Assembly: GCF_014836935.1 (NCBI RefSeq)
Contig: NZ_JACSPW010000009.1
Coordinates: 1 to 64,000, forward strand
DNA length: 64,000 nucleotides
Source of the DNA: Solibacillus merdavium
GTDB taxonomy: Bacteria; Bacillota; Bacilli; Bacillales_A; Planococcaceae
Reading direction: 5' to 3'
Below, one piece after another: positions 63,944 through 64,000 of this stretch. Below the pieces are notes generated by a model. It worked only from the letters and a program-made list of their open reading frames with translations, did not search any database and was not told the DNA's origin. Position numbers and translations under genes: made by a program. The first letter of the stretch is position 1; each line of letters begins with the position of its first letter.

Positions 63944-64000
63944 CTAATCCTCTTTTGGCTTTGCGAAAATCATGCGCCCGGCTGATGTTTGTAGTACGCT
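63944..64000 (-). CDS. yacL: PIN/TRAM-domain protein YacL, last 18 codons only
   Basis: The right edge translates on the minus strand as SVLQTSAGRMIFAKPKED then stop. The TSAGRMIFAKP ending is the C-terminal TRAM domain of YacL, which precedes ispD in Bacillus. The rest lies outside the window. Confidence 0.85.
   Translation of the reverse strand, partial: SVLQTSAGRMIFAKPKED

Overview
The window is a stretch of the conserved core chromosome of a spore-forming Bacillota, most likely a Solibacillus/Lysinibacillus-type member of the Planococcaceae. This rests on the AT-rich coding sequence, the Bacillus-like proteins, the sporulation genes (gerD, cwlD, kbaA, sigH, a pdaB-position gene) and a gene order that follows the origin-proximal Bacillus subtilis order yacL-ispD-ispF-gltX-cysS-mrnC-rlmB-rae1-sigH-rpmG-secE-nusG-rplKAJL-ybxB-rpoBC-ybxF-rpsLG-fusA-tuf, then S10-spc-alpha, ecfA1A2T-truA-rplM-rpsI, cwlD-salA-gerD-kbaA and an rRNA operon. 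The genus call is an inference. Almost everything is on the minus strand, so transcription runs from high to low coordinates.

Layout. 1-277: 5' end of a 16S rRNA gene and its promoter (minus). 278-4321: spore/germination block with a degenerate PdaB-like protein, KbaA, GerD, SalA and CwlD. 4378-9440: a heterodimeric ABC exporter with a small unknown protein and a palindromic operator, then a C45-type amidohydrolase. 9441-9724: a structured inverted-repeat element and the rpsI terminator. 9725-14061: rpsI, rplM with an L13-type leader, truA and the ECF transporter module. 14504-28835: the S10-spc-alpha ribosomal supercluster, with secY, adk and infA but without map. 29205-39304: an accessory insert between the S10 and str operons (YuiF-like antiporter, BceRSAB-like peptide-sensing/detoxification module, LysR regulator, soluble chemoreceptor, malate synthase G). 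39495-44263: tuf, fusA, rpsG, rpsL, ybxF. 44443-55336: rpoC, rpoB, ybxB, rplL/J/A/K. 55512-64000: nusG, secE, rpmG, sigH, rae1, rlmB, mrnC, cysS (cysteine T-box), gltX, ispF, ispD and the last codons of yacL.

How it fits together. The core supplies ribosome, RNA polymerase, translation factors and Sec translocon. Several ribosomal units carry leader structures (L13, L10, S10) and recognisable sigma-A promoters. The most notable observations are: ribosomal protein S12 carries Arg56 and Ala104 at the two positions classically linked to streptomycin response; a catalytically dead PdaB-like protein sits at the pdaB position; ispF has a Shine-Dalgarno separated from its ATG by a 10-bp hairpin; terminator-like hairpins lie in the rpoB leader and between rpoB and rpoC; map and cysE are missing from their usual places; and a ~10-kb insert splits the ribosomal supercluster. 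I did not identify a wholly new multi-gene system. No CRISPR array, transposase or tRNA gene was seen.
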